In this document: one piece after another, positions 1-9,010 of the stretch | Position numbering within the stretch: position 1 is the stretch's first letter | Layout: each line of letters starts with the position of its first letter | Source of the DNA: Paraburkholderia xenovorans LB400 | Lineage (GTDB): Bacteria; Pseudomonadota; Gammaproteobacteria; Burkholderiales; Burkholderiaceae | Assembly (NCBI RefSeq): GCF_000013645.1 | Contig: NC_007952.1 | Location: 2,480,001-2,544,000 of the forward strand | Length of the DNA stretch: 64,000 bases | Direction of reading: 5' to 3' | Notes under the pieces: model-generated | What the model saw: only the letters and a program-made list of their open reading frames with translations | What the model was told of the DNA's origin: nothing | Database searches by the model: none | Program-made: the position numbers and the translations under genes

Positions 1-1
1 C

Positions 2-364
2 TTTCTGACCGGCGCGATCGACGCGGACACCACCTTCGACGCAACCGACTTCCGCAACCTCGTGCCGCGCTTCTCCGAAGAAAACCGCAAGGCCAATGCG
101 GGCCTCGTCGAAGTGCTGGGCCGGCTCGCCGACTCGAAGGGCGCCACGCGTGCGCAGATCGCGCTTGCCTGGCTGCTCGCCCAGAAGCCGTGGATCGTGC
201 CGATTCCGGGGACGACCAAACTGCATCGCCTGCAGGAAAACGTCGGCGCGGCCGCGCTCGAACTGTCGGCCGATGACCTGAGCGCGATCGAAGCCGCGCT
301 GCGGCCTATCGAAGTGGCGGGCGATCGCTATCCAGCGCAATGGCAGCAGCGTGTGGATCGCTAA
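2..364 (+). CDS. Aldo/keto reductase, C-terminal part (5' end outside window)
   Basis: About 120 C-terminal residues of an aldo/keto reductase, open from the window edge. These enzymes are NADPH-dependent TIM-barrel oxidoreductases of the cytoplasm acting on carbonyl substrates. The visible stretch has the typical end of the barrel: ALAWLLAQ, then the cofactor-binding strand WIVPIPGTTKLHRLQEN (the P-GT-K/R-x8-EN pattern that contacts the NADPH phosphate), then ELSADDLSAIEAAL. The active-site Tyr and Lys lie upstream and cannot be seen. The stop codon at 362-364 overlaps the stop codon of the convergent EAL gene on the other strand. Substrate unknown. Confidence 0.9.
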   Translation, partial: FLTGAIDADTTFDATDFRNLVPRFSEENRKANAGLVEVLGRLADSKGATRAQIALAWLLAQKPWIVPIPGTTKLHRLQENVGAAALELSADDLSAIEAALRPIEVAGDRYPAQWQQRVDR

Positions 365-1812
365 GGATTGCTTTGCGGCACGGCGCACCATTTATTGCCG
401 AGGTCCGCGTCCGACAACGCGTCGGCGAATTCAGCCGGACTGGCGGGGCGGCTGAACAGGTAGCCCTGCAACATGTCGCAACCCATCTCGAAGAGAGCCG
501 TTGCCTGCTCGCGCGTTTCCACGCCCTCGGCTGTCGCCGTCATGCCGAGGGCGTGCGCCATTGTCACCACGGCATGCGTGATCGCAACCGACTCGCGATC
601 GTGCGGCAGGCTCTGAATGAAAGAGCGATCGATCTTCAGATTGTGCAAGGCGAAGCGTTTCAGATACGACAGCGACGCATAGCCCGTACCGAAGTCGTCG
701 ATAGAGAGCCTGACGCCGAGTTTCACAAGCGCCGCCACGGTCGCCGACACAGCCGGCTCGTCCGGCATCAGCCCACGCTCGGTGATTTCCAGTTGCAGCG
801 CCGATGCGTCGAGCCCGCTGCGTTCGAGGCACGCGGCAACGTGCCGCACGAGATGTTCGTTGAACTGCAGCGGCGAAATGTTCACGGAGACAGCCACATG
901 CGGCGCAAAACTCCAACGCCATTGACCGGCCTGGGCGCAGGCCTGTTCCAGCACCCAGTCGCCGATGCTTTCCATCAGGCCCGCCTCCTCGGCAACCGGT
1001 ATGAACTCGGCGGGCGCGACGTCGCCCAATTCGCCGCTGGTCCAGCGCAGCAGCGCTTCGGCGCCCACCGTCTCGCCCGAAGCGCTGTCCACTATCGGCT
1101 GATAAACGAGCTTCAGTTCGCCGGCGGCGCGCGCGTGGCGCAATAACGTTTCGATCCTGAAGCGGCGTTGCAACTGGTCTTGCATGTCTTTGTTGAAAAA
1201 TTCCGCGCGGCCGCTCTGCTTCGCGCGACGCATGGCGGAGCCGGCGTCGCGAATCAGCGCGGAGGCGTCGCGAGTGTCATGAACAGAGCGGGCCATGCCG
1301 ATCGACACGCCCAGGTAATACTCAGCGCCGGCAACCTCGAACGGCACGGCAAACAGGTCGAGGATGCGCTGCGCGAATGCGACGAGCGTCAGCGGATTGC
1401 CGTGGTCGTCGGCGACGATGAGGAATCCGTCGCTACCGATGCGTCCCAGCAGGCCTTGCTGATCCATCAGGCCGGCGAGCCGGCTCGCGGCGTCGCGCAG
1501 AATGCTGTCGCCGAGATCGTAGCCACCGATGTCGTTGATCTTGCTGAAGCCGTCGAGGTCGATGAACAGTACCCCAACGCGCGCGGCGCGCGGCGATTTC
1601 AGCAACTGCTGAAGGCACTCGGCAATATAGACGCGATTGTGCAAACGCGTGAGCGAATCGAGCACCAACGCATAGCCCGAGTGATGAACGGCGTTCGGCT
1701 GAACAGGATTCGAGCCGTGACGCACAGGCAGTGCGGCTTCGTCGTGAGGCAAGCGGGAGACTGAATCCCGTCCACTCACTTTCATGCGCGCAATAGTCGC
1801 AGGGAGAGTCAT
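361..1812 (-). CDS. GGDEF/EAL protein with degenerate GGDEF site, probable c-di-GMP phosphodiesterase
   Basis: 483 residues, no predicted membrane segment. A GGDEF domain spans roughly residues 48-210 and an EAL domain roughly 215-470. The GGDEF signature is degenerate: GSDGF at residues 126-130, losing the metal-binding Glu, so diguanylate cyclase activity is unlikely; the fold may still bind GTP and act as a sensor. The EAL side looks intact: EALLRW at 252-257 and the metal/catalytic loop DDFGTGYASL further on, followed by LKIDRSFI. It therefore probably hydrolyses c-di-GMP. No sensory domain precedes the GGDEF part, only about 45 low-complexity residues. AGGAG seven bases before the ATG supports this start. 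Its stop overlaps that of the aldo/keto reductase. Confidence 0.92.
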   Translation of the reverse strand: MTLPATIARMKVSGRDSVSRLPHDEAALPVRHGSNPVQPNAVHHSGYALVLDSLTRLHNRVYIAECLQQLLKSPRAARVGVLFIDLDGFSKINDIGGYDLGDSILRDAASRLAGLMDQQGLLGRIGSDGFLIVADDHGNPLTLVAFAQRILDLFAVPFEVAGAEYYLGVSIGMARSVHDTRDASALIRDAGSAMRRAKQSGRAEFFNKDMQDQLQRRFRIETLLRHARAAGELKLVYQPIVDSASGETVGAEALLRWTSGELGDVAPAEFIPVAEEAGLMESIGDWVLEQACAQAGQWRWSFAPHVAVSVNISPLQFNEHLVRHVAACLERSGLDASALQLEITERGLMPDEPAVSATVAALVKLGVRLSIDDFGTGYASLSYLKRFALHNLKIDRSFIQSLPHDRESVAITHAVVTMAHALGMTATAEGVETREQATALFEMGCDMLQGYLFSRPASPAEFADALSDADLGNKWCAVPQSNP

Positions 1813-2124
1813 CTTTGCACTCCTGTGCTTGATACTTCAACCGGGGAAGATAGCCGGAAATGCATCGGACGACCGCTTCAGTGTCCACCGCTCCAACCAC
1901 TATGCATGAGCGAACATCTTTTGATCCGCATCGCGAATTGACAGATGGAACAGGAGCATGGAGACTTCGGCGAGCGGCATGATGTGAAACACCTCGGGGG
2001 CTGGAAGTTGTGATAGTGCTGTCACGATATCCCGGCGTCGCCTGCGCGAAAACGGCTTGTGCGGGTGAACGCGTAAAGCAGAGGTGAACACGCTGCCGCA
2101 TGCCGCACGAACCACTCAATCAAA
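1813..2124. other. Divergent intergenic region between EAL gene and LysR gene
   Basis: This 312-base gap must hold the divergent promoters of the EAL protein and the LysR regulator. A weak dyad (GTGA at 2010-2013 and TCAC at 2022-2025) could be a LysR-type T-N11-A site, but it is too short to claim. I see no convincing gene; a 71-codon reading frame on the minus strand has no family resemblance. Confidence 0.5.
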
Positions 2125-3075
2125 ATGAAAATTCATCAGTTACGTGCGCTTGTTGCCATCGCAGACGCGGGCAGCGTTCGCGGGGCCGCGAGGCTGCTCA
2201 ATTCCTCGCCCGCGGCGGTCACTCAGAGTCTTCAGTATCTGGAAGAAGCCGTGCGAATGCAGCTCGTCGCGCGTACCTCATCAGGCGTGACAATGACGGC
2301 GAGTGGCCAGACACTGCTGGCTCATGCGCGGCTTATCGTCGCGCAAATGACGCGTGCCCATCAAGCTGTCGACGCGATGCGCGGCGATCCCCGCGGACGC
2401 CTCTCCATTGCCGTGACGGCATGGGTGGCGATGACGTTTCTTCCGGAGGCGGCTGCGCGCTTTCGCGAAAGGATGCCGGATATCCAGCTGGAGGTATTCG
2501 AAGGCTTGCTCGCCATCGCCAACCCGCGATTGCGCGACGGCAGCCTCGACATCTTCGTCGGCAGGCAATCGCCGGGAACGGCCGGCTGCGAGTTCAACTA
2601 CCGGCCGCTGTTTTCTTCGAGCCTCGCGATCGTCGCACGGCAGGATCATCCGCGTGCGGACAGCCGGTCGCTGACCGATCTGCTCGATCTCGACTGGCTC
2701 GTTGCACTGGACTCCGAAACAGAAGGACAGGCGCCATACAGGATGTTCGTGCGGCACGGCCTGCGCGCGCCGCGCAGTATTCACTTTCTTCACTCGTTGA
2801 CGGTCGCCCTGCCGCTGCTCAAGCGCATGGACATGGTGAGCATCTTTCCGTGGCCGCTCATCGAGTTGTGCGCGGCTCGCGACGGCCTGTGCGCGATTCC
2901 CGTTCGGGAACAGCTCGACGATTCGACAGTCGGGATCATCACGCGCGCCGGTGAGCCCACGGATGCGGCGGCGAGTTGCTTCATCGATTGCCTGATCGAA
3001 ACGATTCGCGACGAATCCTGGGCCCGAACGCCGGACACGCTGCGCGCCACGCATTCAGTCGAAATACTGGTCTAA
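2125..3075 (+). CDS. LysR-family transcriptional regulator
   Basis: 316 residues. The N-terminal winged helix-turn-helix is clear (residues 1-60: MKIHQLRALVAIADAGSVRG, then AARLLNSSPAAVTQSLQYLE), followed by the linker helix and a periplasmic-binding-protein-like effector domain from about residue 90. The effector domain starts with the usual GRLSIAVT and contains the DIFVG strand. No strong Shine-Dalgarno is seen before the ATG. The neighbours do not reveal its target: upstream is the divergent EAL gene, downstream a separately controlled siderophore receptor. The effector is unknown. Confidence 0.92.
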   Translation: MKIHQLRALVAIADAGSVRGAARLLNSSPAAVTQSLQYLEEAVRMQLVARTSSGVTMTASGQTLLAHARLIVAQMTRAHQAVDAMRGDPRGRLSIAVTAWVAMTFLPEAAARFRERMPDIQLEVFEGLLAIANPRLRDGSLDIFVGRQSPGTAGCEFNYRPLFSSSLAIVARQDHPRADSRSLTDLLDLDWLVALDSETEGQAPYRMFVRHGLRAPRSIHFLHSLTVALPLLKRMDMVSIFPWPLIELCAARDGLCAIPVREQLDDSTVGIITRAGEPTDAAASCFIDCLIETIRDESWARTPDTLRATHSVEILV

Positions 3076-3185
3076 AGTCTTCCGTTACAGCCGCCAACTT
3101 GCAGCTTACGTCGCCCAAATCTTGAGATCTTGCGGCGAACACTCCTTTCTCCGACCCTGCCGGCTTCCAGATATCTCAAAATTTT

Positions 3186-3206
3186 AATTGCGAACGCTTC
3201 TCAATT
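3186..3206 (+). promoter_or_regulatory. Candidate Fur box upstream of siderophore receptor
   Basis: An imperfect palindrome with AATTG/CAATT ends and a GCGAAcGcTTCTC core lies 110 bases before the receptor start. It resembles Fur sites before siderophore-receptor genes in Burkholderiaceae (TGCGAATGATTCTCATT type). Position and target fit iron repression. By eye only; not scored against a matrix. Confidence 0.6.
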
Positions 3207-3315
3207 ACAGCCAGATTGCATAGAATGCTCGTCGAAAACACTTTGTAATAAATTCGAAACGCCCGGGTAAGGAATGCGATGCCTTCCCGGTCAACCACTC
3301 GACGGGGAACAAAAA

Positions 3316-5565
3316 ATGAAGTTGCGGTCCGACGAACCGAAGCTCAGCAAAATCAGCACTGCGTTGTGCAGCATGTTGGCTGCCGGCCCTGCCTTCGCAC
3401 AAAGCACGGCGGGCACGGCGCCACCCGACAAGGAAGGCCGGCTCGAGCCGATCGCCGTACAGGGCCAAGCGGACCACGGCTTCAAGACGGATCATTCGGC
3501 TTCGGTGAAATTCACCGCGCCGCTGCTCGATACGCCGAAGTCGGTGACCGTGATCCCGCAGGAGCTGATCCAGAGCACCGGCGCATCGACGCTGACCGAA
3601 GCACTGCGCACCGTGCCGGGCATCACGTTCGGTGCCGGCGAAGGCGGCAACCCGCTCGGCGACCGGCCCTTCATTCGCGGCTACGACGCGCAGGGCAGTA
3701 CCTTTGTCGACGGCATGCGCGACATCGGCGCCACGACCCGCGAAGTGTTCAACATCGAGAGCATCGAAGTGACCAAGGGCTCGGACGGCGCATACGGCGG
3801 GCGCGGCGGCGCGGGCGGCAGCATCAACCTGATCACCAAGACCCCGCATCTGGGCAACTCCGCCGACGGCAGCGCGGGCCTCGGCACCGACCGCTACCGC
3901 CGCTTCACCGCCGACGGCAACTGGCAGATGGCCGATCACGCGGCATTCCGCCTGAACGTGATGAGCCACAACAACGACGTAGCCGGCCGCGACGCCGTCA
4001 ACAACGAACGCTGGGGCATTGCGCCGTCGTTCACTTACGGCCTCGGCACGCCGACCCGCGTGACGGCGAGCTACTACCACCTCACGACGGACGACCTGCC
4101 CGACAGCGGTATTCCGTACTTCTACACGACCACCAACAAGCCGGCCAACGTCGGCACGATCTATCCCGCCGACGTGGACCGTCACAACTTCTACGGCCTG
4201 ATCGACCGCGATTTCCGCAAGACGACCTCGGACGTCGGCACGCTGCGCATCGAGCACGACATCAACAGCGATCTGACGATCCGCAACACCACGCGCTATA
4301 CGAAGTCGACCCAGGACTACATCTGGACCCAGCCGGACGACAGCCAGGGCAACGTGGTGAACGGCATGGTGTGGCGCCGCGCGAACACGCGTGCCAGCGA
4401 CGTCTACAGTCTGGCGAACCAGACCGAACTGTTCGGCGAGTTCAAGACGGGTTTCCTGAAGCACAGCTTCACCACCGGCCTCGAACTCTCGCGCGAAACC
4501 AGCATGAACGACTCCTACACCGTGGCCGCGGCAACCGGCGCGATCTGCAGGACCAAAGGTATCGGCGCGGCGTCGGGCTATAACTGCACGAGTTTGTGGA
4601 CGCCGAATCCGAACGACCCGTGGGCGGGTGCGGTGAACCAGACGAATGACCCGAGCAGACAGCGCACGGTCACCAAATCGCTGTATGCATTCGATACGAT
4701 GGAGCTGACCCAACGTTGGCAAGCCAACGTTGGCCTGCGCGTCGACGATTACTCGACCGACTTCCGCAACACGAAGGCCAACGGCGGCAACAGCGTCTCG
4801 CGCGACGACACGTTATTTAACTACCAGTTCGGTCTCGTCTTCAAACCGGCCTCGAACGGCAGCATTTATGCATCGATCGCGACTTCGTCGACGCCGGCCG
4901 GTGCGCTGCTCGGCCAGGGCAGCGAAACGCAGTCGCTCACGCCCGGCCGTGGCGGTGTCGGCGCGAACGCCGACCAGCTCTCGCCGGAAAAGAATCGCAG
5001 CGTTGAACTCGGCACCAAGTGGAATGTGCTGAACAACAAGCTCTCGCTGACCGGAGCACTGTTCCAGATCGACACGACCAATGCGCGCGTCACGTTGCCG
5101 AACAACGAGTACGCGATGGTCGGCAACAAGCGTGTGCAAGGTTTCGAATTCGGCGTGGCCGGCCAGTTGACGAACAAGTGGCAGGTATTCGGCGGCTACA
5201 CGTATATGAAAAGCGAGTTGCGCGACAACGGCAGGACCACGTCGGACAACGGCCACCAGTTCCCGAACACGCCGAAGAACAGCATCAGCCTGTGGACCAA
5301 CTACGACGTGCTGCCGAAATTCACCATCGGCGGCGGCGCGTTCTACATGTCGCAGGTGTACGGCGACACGGCGAACCTGCGCGCGGTACCGTCCTACTGG
5401 CGCTTCGACGGAATGGCGGCGTACCGGATCAACAAGAAGGTCGATCTGCAACTGAACGTGCAGAACATCTTCAACCGGACTTACTACGATCAGGCGTATC
5501 CGGCTCACTATGCGTCGATCGCGGCGGGACGCTCCGCGTTCCTGACGCTGAACGCTCACTACTGA
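3316..5565 (+). CDS. fiu: TonB-dependent siderophore receptor (catecholate, Fiu-like)
   Basis: 749 residues from the chosen ATG, which is preceded by GGGGA and starts a normal signal peptide ending AGPAFAQ. An in-frame ATG 14 codons upstream would add a tail incompatible with export. A plug domain (about residues 55-170: SVTVIPQELI, LRTVPGITFGAGEGG, RPFIRGYDA, VEVTKGSDG-like) is followed by a 22-strand barrel ending in the aromatic-terminated LTLNAHY. It is an outer-membrane transporter that takes up ferric siderophore using TonB-ExbBD energy. The downstream Sel1 and PiuC genes and the Fur box match the Fiu/PiuA type of catecholate receptor. The exact ligand cannot be read from sequence. Confidence 0.92.
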   Translation: MKLRSDEPKLSKISTALCSMLAAGPAFAQSTAGTAPPDKEGRLEPIAVQGQADHGFKTDHSASVKFTAPLLDTPKSVTVIPQELIQSTGASTLTEALRTVPGITFGAGEGGNPLGDRPFIRGYDAQGSTFVDGMRDIGATTREVFNIESIEVTKGSDGAYGGRGGAGGSINLITKTPHLGNSADGSAGLGTDRYRRFTADGNWQMADHAAFRLNVMSHNNDVAGRDAVNNERWGIAPSFTYGLGTPTRVTASYYHLTTDDLPDSGIPYFYTTTNKPANVGTIYPADVDRHNFYGLIDRDFRKTTSDVGTLRIEHDINSDLTIRNTTRYTKSTQDYIWTQPDDSQGNVVNGMVWRRANTRASDVYSLANQTELFGEFKTGFLKHSFTTGLELSRETSMNDSYTVAAATGAICRTKGIGAASGYNCTSLWTPNPNDPWAGAVNQTNDPSRQRTVTKSLYAFDTMELTQRWQANVGLRVDDYSTDFRNTKANGGNSVSRDDTLFNYQFGLVFKPASNGSIYASIATSSTPAGALLGQGSETQSLTPGRGGVGANADQLSPEKNRSVELGTKWNVLNNKLSLTGALFQIDTTNARVTLPNNEYAMVGNKRVQGFEFGVAGQLTNKWQVFGGYTYMKSELRDNGRTTSDNGHQFPNTPKNSISLWTNYDVLPKFTIGGGAFYMSQVYGDTANLRAVPSYWRFDGMAAYRINKKVDLQLNVQNIFNRTYYDQAYPAHYASIAAGRSAFLTLNAHY

Positions 5566-5575
5566 GCAGCGCCGG

Positions 5576-6340
5576 ATGGAACAGGTGACCTTGAAAGCGC
5601 TGGCGAGCGTGTCGCACGACGAGTTCGCCGCGATTCTCGCCGGGCCGCCCGTGCAAGCCGCCGCGTGGGTCGCGGCGGCGGCGCACAACGGCATTGTCGA
5701 AGCACAGGCCGCGTACGGCCAGTATCTGCTCGACGGCCACGGCGTCGAACGCAATGCCGAAGAAGCCGTGACATGGTTTCGCCACGCGGCACGCCGCGAT
5801 CATCCTATGGCGATGAACATGCTCGGCCGCTGCTACGAACATGGCTGGGGCGTTGCCGCCTGCGCACCCGTCGCGGTGTACTGGTATCGGCTCGCCGCGC
5901 AAGCCGGGCTCGATTGGGGCATGTACAACTATGCGTCGGCGTTGGCGCTCGGCAACGGTGTCGAATGCGATCGCGCGCAGGCATTGCAGTGGTTCAGGCA
6001 CGCGGCCGAACTCGGCCACGTGAAGTCCATCAACTTCATCGGCAGCTTTTACGAGGACGGCTGGGCAGTCGAGGCCGACGCCGCCATCGCGCTCGACTAT
6101 TACCGCCGCGCGGCGGAAGGCGGCGATTTTCGCGGCCAGTTCAACTATGCGCGGCTGCTGGCCGAACGCGGCGAAATCGACAACGCGCTGTACTGGTTGC
6201 GGCGCGTGCCGCATACGGCAACCGTGGCGTTCGTCGCGAAGATGCACACGTGGCTCGCCGCCTCGCCGGTGAGCGCGTTTCGCGCGCTGGCCCGCGACAT
6301 CGACGCCGCGACGCGCCCGGCTCGGGAGTCACGCGCATGA
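5576..6340 (+). CDS. Sel1-repeat (TPR-like) protein of the iron operon
   Basis: 254 residues, no signal peptide, made largely of about five Sel1-like repeats of some 36 residues (for example AQAAYGQYLLDGHGVERNAE and MNMLGRCYEHGWGV, each followed by A-x-YWYRLAA or A-x-WFRHAA). Such alpha-alpha solenoids are protein-interaction scaffolds. It begins 10 bases after the receptor stop, and its own stop overlaps the start of piuC (ATGA), so the three genes are one operon. A Sel1 protein between Fiu-like receptor and PiuC recurs in related genomes as far as I know; its role in siderophore uptake is not established. Confidence 0.88.
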   Translation: MEQVTLKALASVSHDEFAAILAGPPVQAAAWVAAAAHNGIVEAQAAYGQYLLDGHGVERNAEEAVTWFRHAARRDHPMAMNMLGRCYEHGWGVAACAPVAVYWYRLAAQAGLDWGMYNYASALALGNGVECDRAQALQWFRHAAELGHVKSINFIGSFYEDGWAVEADAAIALDYYRRAAEGGDFRGQFNYARLLAERGEIDNALYWLRRVPHTATVAFVAKMHTWLAASPVSAFRALARDIDAATRPARESRA

Positions 6341-7020
6341 TGCTGCATCTGCAAGGCGTGCTCAGCAAACAGCAGGTCGCGCAATGTCGCGAGGTGCTGG
6401 ACGCGGCGCAATGGATCGACGGCAACGTGACTTCCGGCGAACAGTCGGCGCAGGCCAAGCGCAACCAGCAACTGCCCGAAGGCTCGGCCGCCGCGCGCGC
6501 CGTTGGCGATGCGATTCAGGACGCGCTCGGCCGCAATCCGCGCTTCTTTTCCGCCGCATTGCCGCTGAAAGTTTTCCCGCCGCTCTTTAACCGCTACGCG
6601 GGCGGTGACGGTTTCGCCACACACGTGGACAATGCGATCCGCCAGTTGCGCGGCACCGACTTCCGCATTCGCAGCGATCTGTCCGCCACGCTTTTTCTTG
6701 CGGAACCGGACACTTATGAAGGCGGTGAGCTCTGTATCGAAGACACCTACGGCGTACATCGCGCCAGGTTGCCCGCCGGCGACATGGTGCTCTACCCCGC
6801 TTCGAGCCTGCACCACGTGAGCCCGGTCACGCGCGGCGTGCGGGTCGCGTCGTTCTTCTGGATTCAAAGCATGGTGCGCGACGACGGCGAGCGCGCAACG
6901 CTGTTTCAACTCGACAACGACGTGCAGCGCCTCGCCGCCGAGAAAGGTTCGAACGATGCCACCGTGGTCAGCCTCACCGGCATCTATCACAATCTGCTAC
7001 GCCGTTGGGCCGACGCGTGA
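6337..7020 (+). CDS. piuC: PKHD-type Fe(II)/2-oxoglutarate dioxygenase (PiuC/YbiX)
   Basis: 227 residues, matching the usual length of PiuC/YbiX. The double-stranded beta-helix has the iron triad H96-x-D98 (ATHVDNA) and a distal His at 159 (SSLHHVSPVT), with R169 (RGVR) as the likely 2-oxoglutarate anchor. The reaction is presumed to be iron- and 2-oxoglutarate-dependent hydroxylation; the physiological substrate is not known. Translation is coupled to the Sel1 gene by ATGA overlap. PiuC genes typically accompany PiuA/Fiu siderophore receptors and are iron-repressed, which agrees with the Fur box ahead of the operon. The tail (about 180-227) forms the helical cap seen in the family. Confidence 0.93.
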   Translation: MMLHLQGVLSKQQVAQCREVLDAAQWIDGNVTSGEQSAQAKRNQQLPEGSAAARAVGDAIQDALGRNPRFFSAALPLKVFPPLFNRYAGGDGFATHVDNAIRQLRGTDFRIRSDLSATLFLAEPDTYEGGELCIEDTYGVHRARLPAGDMVLYPASSLHHVSPVTRGVRVASFFWIQSMVRDDGERATLFQLDNDVQRLAAEKGSNDATVVSLTGIYHNLLRRWADA

Positions 7021-7061
7021 AACACCTGAGCGCCTTTGCACGACCGAACGGCGCCCACAAT

Positions 7062-7097
7062 AAAAAACGCCGCGAACAGCGAAGTTCGCGGCGTTCT
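7062..7097. terminator. Rho-independent terminator between piuC and mctP
   Basis: A 12-bp perfect stem (7066-7077 with 7084-7095, loop AGCGAA) between convergent genes. On the minus strand it is followed by a run of six T, so it mainly terminates mctP. On the plus strand the tail TTCTTCT is weaker. Confidence 0.88.
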
Positions 7098-7117
7098 TCT
7101 ACCAGACCGTCAATCCG

Positions 7118-8599
7118 TCAGGCAGTAGCCACCACTCTGCGCGGCGACAGAACCGACACGACAAAACTCACGACGATATTGGCCACCAGCGCGATCAGGC
7201 CGATATACACCGGATAGACCGCATCGCCGAGATGCAGCGCGAACACCGGCTTGAGGCCTTGGGAAATCGCCAGCCCGCTGCCGATCACAATCCCGACCAG
7301 CCAGCCGAGGAACAGACCCGGCGTGTTCAAACGACGTGTGTACAGCGAGAACACGATTGCCGGGAAGATCTGCAGAATCCACACGCCGCCCAGCAGTTGC
7401 AGGTCGATCGCGTATTGCGTCGGCAGGAACACGATGAACAGCAGCGCGCCGAACTTCACGACGAGCGAAACGATCTTCGCCGTGGAGGCCTCGCCTTCAG
7501 GCGAGATATTCGGCGAAACGAGCGGACGCCACAAATTGCGCGTGAACAGATTGGCCGCGCCGATCGACATGATGGCCGCCGGCACCAGCGCGCTGATCGC
7601 AATCGCCGCCGCCGCAAAGCCGACGAACCACGACGGGAACAGCGTGTTGAACAGCGCCGGCACCATGTCCGAGGCCGACTTCACATGCACGCCGGCCGCG
7701 ATCGCCATATAGCCGAGCAACGCGATCAGACCCAGCAGCAGCGTGTACGCCGGCAGGAAGATCGCGTTCTTGCGCACCGTATTCGCCGAGGAGGACGACA
7801 GCACCGCGGTCATCGTATGCGGATACATGAACGCCGCCAGCGCCGAGCCCAATGCGAGCGACGCATACGCGGTGAACTGCGTCGGCTTCAGTATGATGCC
7901 GGTCGCGCCACCCTTGGCCTTGAAATACGTATCGGCCGCGTCGAACACATGCGCATAGCCGCCGAGTTTGGCCGGAATCAGCCACACCGCCGCGATCACG
8001 ACGATGTAGATCATGATGTCCTTCACGAACGCGATCATGGCCGGCGCGCGCAGGCCGCTCGCGTAGGTATAGAGCGCGAGAATCACGAAGGCGACGATCA
8101 GCGGCATTTCGCCGGTCACGCCGAGCCCCTTGATCACCACCTGCATGCCCACCAGTTGCAGCGCGATATACGGCATCGTCGCGATAATGCCGGTCACGGC
8201 GACCGCTGCCGGAAACCACTTGCCGCCATATTCGCCCTGCACGTAGTCCGCTGCCGTGATGTGGTTTTTCGCGTGCGCGATCTTCCACAGTTTCGGCATT
8301 ACCGCGAACACGAACGGATAGACGATGATCGTGTACGGCAACGCAAAGAAGCCATACGCACCCACCGAATAGACCAGCGCGGGCACCGCAATCACCGTAT
8401 AAGCGGTATAGAAGTCGCCGCCCACGAGGAACCACGAAATGACCGTGCCGAACTGGCGGCCACCGAGGCCCCATTCGTGCAACTGCGTGAGATCGCCCCG
8501 TTTCCAGCGCGCGGCAAAGAAGCCGATCACGGTGACGAGAACGAAGAACGCGATAAAGACGGTCATCGCAACCGGATTCACAGGATTCAGATCGCTCAT
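7118..8599 (-). CDS. mctP: Sodium/solute symporter, MctP-type monocarboxylate permease
   Basis: 493 residues with about 13 hydrophobic segments and the SSS-family signature in the first helices (VISWFLVGGDFYTAYT, then YGFFALPYTI). The chosen ATG overlaps the stop of the preceding DUF3311 gene (ATGA), and the protein then begins MSDLNPVNPVAM. The pairing of this permease with a small DUF3311 protein and with a divergent Cache kinase/LuxR regulator pair matches the rhizobial MctP-MctSR uptake system for lactate, pyruvate and other short monocarboxylates. It is an inner-membrane importer driven by an ion gradient. Substrate range is inferred from family; acetate permease (ActP) relatives are more distant. 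Terminated by the hairpin at 7062-7097. Confidence 0.88.
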   Translation of the reverse strand: MSDLNPVNPVAMTVFIAFFVLVTVIGFFAARWKRGDLTQLHEWGLGGRQFGTVISWFLVGGDFYTAYTVIAVPALVYSVGAYGFFALPYTIIVYPFVFAVMPKLWKIAHAKNHITAADYVQGEYGGKWFPAAVAVTGIIATMPYIALQLVGMQVVIKGLGVTGEMPLIVAFVILALYTYASGLRAPAMIAFVKDIMIYIVVIAAVWLIPAKLGGYAHVFDAADTYFKAKGGATGIILKPTQFTAYASLALGSALAAFMYPHTMTAVLSSSSANTVRKNAIFLPAYTLLLGLIALLGYMAIAAGVHVKSASDMVPALFNTLFPSWFVGFAAAAIAISALVPAAIMSIGAANLFTRNLWRPLVSPNISPEGEASTAKIVSLVVKFGALLFIVFLPTQYAIDLQLLGGVWILQIFPAIVFSLYTRRLNTPGLFLGWLVGIVIGSGLAISQGLKPVFALHLGDAVYPVYIGLIALVANIVVSFVVSVLSPRRVVATA

Positions 8600-8793
8600 T
8601 TCACACCTCGGTACACGACGTAAATCAGTAGCGAGGTCAACGGCACCCACAAGAACTGATACCAGTAGAAGAACGGAAAGCCGGCGAACGAAGGACGCGT
8701 GTCGTTATAAAACGGCAGCCACAACAACGCGATATACGGGATCAGCAGGATCAGCCATAGCCATGAACGGCCGGCAGGTTGGGAGGTCTCCAC
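8596..8793 (-). CDS. DUF3311 small membrane protein, partner of MctP
   Basis: 65 residues starting at GTG, with AGGAGA seven bases upstream. Two transmembrane helices (WLWLILLIPYIALLWLPFY and FYWYQFLWVPLTSLLIYVV) flank the DUF3311 core NDTRPSFAGFPFFYWYQF. DUF3311 proteins are regularly encoded immediately before SSS-family permeases and are thought to be accessory subunits, much as DUF485 is for ActP. The stop overlaps the mctP start. Confidence 0.88.
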   Translation of the reverse strand: METSQPAGRSWLWLILLIPYIALLWLPFYNDTRPSFAGFPFFYWYQFLWVPLTSLLIYVVYRGVK

Positions 8794-9010
8794 AAACTTC
8801 TCCTAAGTCTATTATTGAAGCCGCGTGCCACGATTCGTGGTCCGGCACGCGGAAACCGGTTACCTGATATTAGTCGGCAAAACCGGAATGTGCTCTTTGC
8901 GCCGCGCAAGCGCGCGGCGGCAGGCGCAACCGCCCACAAGGCGCACTACGCCGCGGGGATGTAGTATTCGCCTTCGTAAGCGTCCTTACAAGCGCGCAAC
9001 TACGTAAGCC

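Noticed and set aside
2009..2026. CRP-like site TGTGA...TCACG before the LysR gene.
   Set aside because: The arms are separated by eight bases rather than the six of CRP sites, so the match is not convincing.
1900..2115. 71-codon minus-strand frame divergent from the LysR gene.
   Set aside because: No family resemblance or ribosome-binding site; it fills a promoter region.
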